A stretch of 31,060 nt of DNA from Wandonia haliotis (GTDB lineage: Bacteria; Bacteroidota; Bacteroidia; Flavobacteriales_D; Crocinitomicaceae). The notes beneath the pieces were generated by a model, which made no database searches, was not told where the DNA came from, and was given only the letters and a program-made list of their open reading frames with translations. Both the position numbers and the translations under genes were made by a program. The stretch is taken from NCBI RefSeq assembly GCF_039523435.1, contig NZ_BAAAFH010000006.1:1-31060 (forward strand), read 5' to 3'. This document shows, piece by piece, positions 31,033 through 31,060 of the stretch. Position 1 is the stretch's first letter; each line of letters starts with the position of its first letter.

Positions 31033-31060
31033 ATCCCAGCAAACACATGTTTGCTGGGAT
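31033..31060 (+). terminator. Hairpin terminator at window end
   Basis: ATCCCAGCAAACA (31033-31045) is the exact reverse complement of 31048-31060. The window ends at the last stem base, so the expected T-run cannot be seen. It lies 78 bases after the nfu stop; the intervening AT-rich bases hold nothing I can name. Confidence 0.65.

Overview
The window reads as a chromosomal segment of a Bacteroidota member, most likely order Flavobacteriales and perhaps a Fluviicola/Crocinitomicaceae-like lineage. This rests on type IX secretion (T9SS) genes (PorZ, PorP/SprF, a CHU_C-type sorting domain), lineage-typical families of unknown function (DUF6427-, DUF4271- and DUF6341-like), and many promoters with the Bacteroidota -7 box TAnnTTTG instead of sigma70 boxes. 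The species placement is inference.

Region 1 (1-5142) is an accessory, AT-rich island. A structured terminator (38-114) is followed by four copies of a 26-bp hairpin repeat at ~62-bp period (141-352), an XRE repressor-like gene divergent from a stand-alone receiver-domain protein, and a protein of unknown function with a glyoxalase-related-like N-terminus. Then comes about 1.2 kb without genes that holds three 118-bp direct repeats rich in TCG/TCGA palindromes and a 14-bp perfect inverted repeat. It ends with a small ORF translationally overlapping a large serine recombinase, whose 3' end runs antisense into tRNA-Arg(TCG). This suggests an integrated element with one end at the tRNA; the other end could not be located.

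Region 2 (5297-12759) is housekeeping plus T9SS: porZ-recO, a small helical protein, hemW, a free methionine-R-sulfoxide reductase, a large Ig-like lipoprotein and, converging, purQ.

Region 3 (12850-22841) is envelope biology: a DUF6427-like membrane protein, a tiny membrane protein, an OmpA-family coiled-coil lipoprotein, PorP/SprF with a CHU_C surface protein (an overlapping pair), and a divergent 1768-residue protein combining an outer-membrane barrel-like N-terminus, eleven ~97-residue Ig-like repeats and a duplicated cysteine module. This is the most unusual locus of the chromosomal part.

Region 4 (22900-31060) is metabolic: hemD with a DUF4271-like membrane protein, a glutaryl-CoA-dehydrogenase-like acyl-CoA dehydrogenase, an ArsC-like/EamA/glycerophosphodiesterase/Crp-Fnr run, an SRPBCC protein preceded by a 14-bp perfect palindrome, an Hsp15-like S4 protein, and a cysteine-free Mrp ATPase next to a NifU-like Fe-S scaffold, closing with a hairpin terminator at the window edge.
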